A stretch of 64,000 bases of DNA, taken from the NCBI GenBank assembly GCA_900471525.1, contig UCEZ01000001.1:62001-126000 (forward strand), given 5' to 3'. The stretch comes from Hyphomicrobiales bacterium (lineage in GTDB: Bacteria; Pseudomonadota; Alphaproteobacteria; Rhizobiales; Rhizobiaceae). A program made the translations under genes and the position numbers. The notes under the pieces are model-generated. The model was given only the letters and a program-made list of their open reading frames with translations. It had not been told where the DNA came from and did not search any database. Shown here in pieces: positions 59,950 to 64,000 of the stretch (position 1 is the first letter of the stretch; each line of letters opens with the position of its first letter).

Positions 59950-62397
59950 ATGTCGAATTTGCCGTCTTATGCACGCGTCGTGATCATCGGGGGAGGTGCG
60001 GTCGGCGCGTCCGCACTCTACCATCTGGCCAAAGCCGGTTGGACCGACTGCGTGCTTCTGGAAAAGAACGAGCTGACCGCCGGATCGACATGGCACGCGG
60101 CCGGCAACGTCCCGACGTTTTCGTCGTCCTGGTCGATCATGAACATGCAGCGCTATTCGGCGTCGCTCTACCGTGAACTCGGCGATCTCGTCGATTATCC
60201 GATGAACTATCATGTCACCGGTTCCGTGCGGCTTGGCCACTCGAAGGAGCGGCTGCAGGAATTCAAGCGCGTCGTCGGCATGGGGCGCTATCAGGGCATG
60301 GACCTCGATATCCTGTCGCCGGACCAGATCAAGTCGAAATATCCATTCGTCGAAACCCATGACCTGACCGGTGCTCTCTACGATCCCTATGACGGCGATA
60401 TCGACCCGGCCCAGTTGACGCAGGCGCTTGCAAAGGGCGCCCGTGACATGGGCGCGAAAATCTTCCGCTTCTGTCCCGCCACTGGTGCCCGCCGGGAAAA
60501 CGAGGAGTGGATCATCTCAACGCCACAGGGCGAGATTCGCTGCGAATACGTCGTCAATGCCGCGGGTTACTATGCTCGCGAAGTGGGCAAATGGTTCGGC
60601 CGTGACGTGCCGATGATGGTGATGAGCCATCAATACATGCTGTTCGAGGAAATCCCCGAGCTGGCGGCATGGTCGAAGGAGGCCGGACACAAGCTGCCGC
60701 TGCTACGCGACGTCGACAGCTCCTACTATCTGCGCCAGGAAAAGACTGGGATGAACCTCGGTCCCTACGAGAAGAACTGCAAGGCGCACTGGATCACGCC
60801 TGACGACCCGATGCCGGAGGACTTTTCGTTCCAACTTTTCCCCGACGATCTCGAGCGGCTGGAATGGTATCTCAATGACGCGGTCGAGCGTGTGCCGATC
60901 CTCGGCACGGCCGGCCTGTCGCGGATGATCAACGGGCCGATCCCTTATGCGCCGGACGGTAATCCTCTGATCGGGCCGATGCCGGGCGTGCCGAACGCAT
61001 TCGAGGCTTGCGTCTTTACCTTCGGCATCTGCCAGGCGGGCGGCGCCGGCAAAGTTCTGGCCGAATGGGTGACCGAGGGGCAGACCGAATGGGATATGTG
61101 GTCCTGCGATCCGCGCCGGTTTACGAGTTTTACCGATCAAGATTATTGCATCGCCAAGGGCATGGAAATTTACGGGCATGAATATGCCATGCACTTTCCG
61201 AAACATGCCTGGCCAGCGGGGCGCAACAACAAGCTGTCGCCGATCCACGACCGCATCAAGGCACTCGGCGCGCAGTTCAAGCCCTATAACGGTTGGGAGC
61301 GCGCCAACTGGTATGCCAAGCCGGGCGACGACACATCGGAAGAAGCGACGCAGACCTGGGACCGGGCAGGGCCTTGGCAAAAGCGAATCGAGGAAGAATG
61401 CCTTGCTGTGCGGGACGCTGCCGGCATCCTCGATCTGCCAGGCTTTTCCCGTTACCGGCTGAAGGGCGAGGGTGCGCGTGAGTGGCTGCTCGGTCTCATC
61501 ACCGGCAAGGTGCCGAAGCCGGGCCGTATCGGCCTTGCCTATTTCTCCGACGACAAGGGCCGCATCGTCACGGAAATGTCGGTCATGGCGCTGGAGGAGG
61601 ATTTCTTCTTCCTGATCACCGCCGCGACGGCGCAGTGGCACGATTTCGAATGGCTGCAGAAGCACCTGCCGAAGGATGCCGCCTTCACGCTGAATGACGT
61701 GACCGAGAGCTTCACTTGCCAGATTCTGTCGGGACCGAAGTCGCGGGATATTCTTGCCGAAGTCTCCGATGCTGATCTCGCCAAGGGCTGGCTGACACAT
61801 CAGTCGGTACAGATCGCCGGGCGCTGGTGTCAGTTGGTGCGGGTTTCCTTTGCCGGTGAACTCGGCTGGGAAATCCATACCAAGATCGACGATACGGCAG
61901 TTATCTTCGACGCGGTCTGGGCTGCCGGGCAGAAGCATGGCCTGAAACCCTTCGGCATGGAGGCGCTGGATTCGCTGCGCATCGAGAAGGGCTATCGCGC
62001 CTGGAAGGGCGACCTATCGACCGACTATACCATCCTGCAGGGCGGGCTTGAGCGTTTCGTCGATTGGGCGAAGCCGGACTTCAAGGGCAAGGCGGCACTG
62101 GAGCGTGAGAAGCAGCAGGGCGTGACCAAGCGTTTCGTCACGCTGCTGGTTGACGCCGGCGAATGCGACGCGCCGTACATGTCGACGCTCTGGCACGCTG
62201 GCCAAGTGGTGGGAGAGACGACCTCCGGCAACTGGGGCTACCGCATCGGTAAGTCCGTGGCACTCGGCATGCTGCGTGCTGATCTGGCAGAGCCCGGAAC
62301 CGAGGTTGAAGTCGAAATTTACGGCGATCGCTTCAAGGCAATCGTGCAGGCCGATGAGCCGTTGTTCGATCCCAAGAATGAAAGACTGCGCGCATGA
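59950..62397 (+). CDS. FAD-dependent dehydrogenase-GcvT fusion, dimethylglycine/sarcosine dehydrogenase-like (1)
   Basis: 815 residues from the ATG at 59950 (AAGGGAAC upstream). The N-terminal DAO-type FAD domain has GGGAVG at 14-19 and TWHAAG with His49, the residue that covalently holds FAD in mammalian dimethylglycine and sarcosine dehydrogenases. The C-terminal half (about 430-810) is GcvT-like, with RLKGEGAREWLLGLITGKVP and VRVSFAGELGWEIH. It would demethylate an N-methyl amino acid or related compound and pass the carbon to folate. Its stop overlaps the next paralogue by four bases. Confidence 0.87.
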   Translation: MSNLPSYARVVIIGGGAVGASALYHLAKAGWTDCVLLEKNELTAGSTWHAAGNVPTFSSSWSIMNMQRYSASLYRELGDLVDYPMNYHVTGSVRLGHSKERLQEFKRVVGMGRYQGMDLDILSPDQIKSKYPFVETHDLTGALYDPYDGDIDPAQLTQALAKGARDMGAKIFRFCPATGARRENEEWIISTPQGEIRCEYVVNAAGYYAREVGKWFGRDVPMMVMSHQYMLFEEIPELAAWSKEAGHKLPLLRDVDSSYYLRQEKTGMNLGPYEKNCKAHWITPDDPMPEDFSFQLFPDDLERLEWYLNDAVERVPILGTAGLSRMINGPIPYAPDGNPLIGPMPGVPNAFEACVFTFGICQAGGAGKVLAEWVTEGQTEWDMWSCDPRRFTSFTDQDYCIAKGMEIYGHEYAMHFPKHAWPAGRNNKLSPIHDRIKALGAQFKPYNGWERANWYAKPGDDTSEEATQTWDRAGPWQKRIEEECLAVRDAAGILDLPGFSRYRLKGEGAREWLLGLITGKVPKPGRIGLAYFSDDKGRIVTEMSVMALEEDFFFLITAATAQWHDFEWLQKHLPKDAAFTLNDVTESFTCQILSGPKSRDILAEVSDADLAKGWLTHQSVQIAGRWCQLVRVSFAGELGWEIHTKIDDTAVIFDAVWAAGQKHGLKPFGMEALDSLRIEKGYRAWKGDLSTDYTILQGGLERFVDWAKPDFKGKAALEREKQQGVTKRFVTLLVDAGECDAPYMSTLWHAGQVVGETTSGNWGYRIGKSVALGMLRADLAEPGTEVEVEIYGDRFKAIVQADEPLFDPKNERLRA

Positions 62398-64000
62398 GCA
62401 AGGCGATCCCCAAAAAGGCGAGAGCCGTCATCATCGGCGGTGGCGTTTCCGGCTGTTCCGTCGCCTATCATCTGGCGAAACTGGGCTGGACGGATGTTGT
62501 GCTGCTGGAGCGCAAGCAGCTGACGTCCGGCACCACCTGGCATGCGGCGGGCCTGATCGGCCAATTGCGTGCCTCGCAGAACATGACCCGGCTCGCTAAA
62601 TATTCGGCCGATCTCTACACTAAGCTGGAGGCCGAGACCGGCATCGGCACCGGCATGCGCCAGTGCGGCTCGATCACGGTAGCGCTCACCGAGGAGCGCA
62701 AGCAGGAGATTTACCGGCAGGCGTCGCTGGCCCGCGCCTTCGATGTCGATGTGCGCGAGATTTCGCCTGATGAGGTCAAGGCGATGTATCCGCATCTGAA
62801 TGTCTCCGATGTGGTTGCCGCCGTGCATCTGCCGCTCGACGGCCAGTGCGATCCGGCCAATATCGCGATGGCCTTGGCAAAGGGCGCGCGGCAGAATGGT
62901 GCGACGATCCTCGAAGGCGTCAAGGTGACGGCCGTTCACAAGAAGGACGGCGGGGTCTCGGGCGTTACCTGCGAGCAGAGCGGCGAGACCTTCACGATCG
63001 AGACCGAGAATGTCGTCAACGCGGCCGGCATGTGGGGCAGGGAACTTGGCCTCATGTCGGGCGTCACGGTGCCGCTGCATGCCTGCGAACACTTCTACAT
63101 CGTCACCGAGCCGGTCGCCGGGCTGCAGCGTCTGCCGGTCCTGCGCGTGCCGGACGAGTGTACCTATTACAAGGAGGATGCCGGCAAGATGCTGGTCGGC
63201 GCCTTCGAACTCAAGGCCAAGCCCTGGGGCATGAACGGCATCAGCGAGGACTTCTGCTTCGACCAGCTGCCGGAGGATTTCGATCACTTCGCGCCGATCC
63301 TCGAACAGGCGGTCAACCGCATGCCGATGCTGGAAACGGCCGGCATTCATACCTTCTTCAACGGGCCGGAAAGCTTTACGCCCGATGACCGCTACTATCT
63401 CGGCGAAGTGCCGGAGCTGAAGGGCTACTGGGTTGCGGCGGGCTACAATTCTATCGGCATCGTCTCTTCCGGTGGCGCCGGAATGGCGCTGGCGCAGTGG
63501 ATGAACGATGGCGAGCCGCCATTCGATCTCTGGGAAGTCGACATCCGCCGGGCGCAGCCGTTCCAGAAGAACCGCACCTATCTCAAGGAACGCGTCACCG
63601 AAACGCTCGGCCTGCTCTATGCCGATCATTTCCCCTATCGCCAGATGGCGACGGCACGCGGCGTTCGCCGTACACCCTTGCACGAACATCTGAAGGCGCG
63701 CGGCGCCGTGTTCGGCGAAGTGGCGGGCTGGGAGCGGGCCAACTGGTTTGCAAAAGAAGGCCAGGAACGCGAATACAAATACAGCTGGAAGCGGCAGAAC
63801 TGGTTCGAAAACCAGCGTGACGAACATCTGGCAGTGCGCAATGGCGTCGGCCTGATCGACATGACGTCCTTCGGCAAGATCCGCGTCGACGGCCGCGATG
63901 CGCTGGCGTTCTTGCAGCGTCTCTGCGCCAACCAGCTGGATGTGGCGGCAGGCCGCATCGTCTATACCCAGATGCTCAACGCCCGCGGCGGCATCGAGAG
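62394..64000 (+). CDS. FAD-dependent dehydrogenase-GcvT fusion (2), cut by the window end
   Basis: The frame opens with an ATG overlapping the previous stop (ATGA) and is still open at 64000 (about 535 residues seen). GGGVSG lies at 15-20 and TTWHAAG contains His50, the expected flavin attachment residue. The DAO domain ends near 420, and the start of a GcvT domain (GLIDMTSFGKIRVDG) is visible before the edge. It is related to gene 1 but clearly diverged. The pair is probably co-expressed under the LysR regulator. Confidence 0.87.
   Translation, partial: MSKAIPKKARAVIIGGGVSGCSVAYHLAKLGWTDVVLLERKQLTSGTTWHAAGLIGQLRASQNMTRLAKYSADLYTKLEAETGIGTGMRQCGSITVALTEERKQEIYRQASLARAFDVDVREISPDEVKAMYPHLNVSDVVAAVHLPLDGQCDPANIAMALAKGARQNGATILEGVKVTAVHKKDGGVSGVTCEQSGETFTIETENVVNAAGMWGRELGLMSGVTVPLHACEHFYIVTEPVAGLQRLPVLRVPDECTYYKEDAGKMLVGAFELKAKPWGMNGISEDFCFDQLPEDFDHFAPILEQAVNRMPMLETAGIHTFFNGPESFTPDDRYYLGEVPELKGYWVAAGYNSIGIVSSGGAGMALAQWMNDGEPPFDLWEVDIRRAQPFQKNRTYLKERVTETLGLLYADHFPYRQMATARGVRRTPLHEHLKARGAVFGEVAGWERANWFAKEGQEREYKYSWKRQNWFENQRDEHLAVRNGVGLIDMTSFGKIRVDGRDALAFLQRLCANQLDVAAGRIVYTQMLNARGGIE

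Noticed and set aside
1-64000. CRISPR arrays, tRNA or rRNA genes, insertion sequences, phage genes
   Set aside because: I looked for regular spaced repeats, cloverleaf-like tRNA ends, transposases and integrases and found none that I could support.

Overview
The window is GC-rich, densely packed alphaproteobacterial DNA, most likely from a Rhizobiaceae genome (Rhizobium/Agrobacterium/Sinorhizobium group). The evidence is the pcaDCHGB operon with divergent pcaQ, a DUF982 protein, a DUF1194 protein, CbtAB behind a cobalamin riboswitch, an EcfG/RpoE2-type promoter, and several rhizobial intergenic palindromic repeats. I see no rRNA, tRNA, transposase, integrase, CRISPR array or replication origin. 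It reads as a catabolic region, chromosomal or on a large replicon, made of several transport-plus-oxidation modules, each beside its own regulator.

Layout. 0-0.45 kb: end of a GGDEF protein. 0.5-5.4 kb: the protocatechuate branch of the beta-ketoadipate pathway (pcaDCHGB) with pcaQ. 5.5-8.1 kb: a membrane class III adenylate cyclase and a molybdopterin oxidoreductase. 8.2-18 kb: an eight-gene operon (aldehyde dehydrogenase, LivK/G/F/H/M-type ABC importer, coniferyl-alcohol-dehydrogenase-like SDR, second aldehyde dehydrogenase) with a divergent AraC regulator. It probably imports and oxidises aromatic alcohols or aldehydes that could feed the nearby pca genes.

18-29.2 kb: a methylated-amine locus. 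It holds an APC permease, tdm (TMAO demethylase), dmmDABC (dimethylamine monooxygenase) and tmm (trimethylamine monooxygenase). Together these would convert trimethylamine to TMAO, dimethylamine and monomethylamine. A parDE toxin-antitoxin pair and a cut-down PAS-MCP gene lie between tmm and tdm. 29.5-36.4 kb: a DUF982 gene, a small membrane protein, and a GntR-linked PotABCD-like importer with an Asp/Glu/hydantoin racemase.

36.4-51 kb: a 13-gene cluster that I cannot match to a described pathway. It contains two PYROXD2/CrtI-like FAD oxidoreductases, a GcvT-like protein, a small protein, a phosphoethanolamine-methyltransferase-like enzyme, a BetI-like repressor, a complete polyamine-type ABC importer (binding protein, two permeases, ATPase), a flavin amine oxidase, a class III aminotransferase and a Rieske oxygenase. 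Three near-identical palindromes of consensus TTGCTGAACGTTCATTCAA sit in its promoter regions, suggesting one BetI-like regulon. This is the best candidate for an undescribed system.

51-64 kb: a DUF1194 VWA protein, a GH144-like glucanase candidate, an FhuF-like reductase, cbtAB with its riboswitch, a PAS-GGDEF-EAL protein, an exported alpha/beta hydrolase, and a LysR regulator divergent from two tandem FAD-GcvT (dimethylglycine/sarcosine dehydrogenase-like) genes. The second of these runs off the end. Five GcvT-fold, presumably folate-binding, proteins within 44 kb make oxidative N-demethylation with capture of the one-carbon unit the dominant theme.
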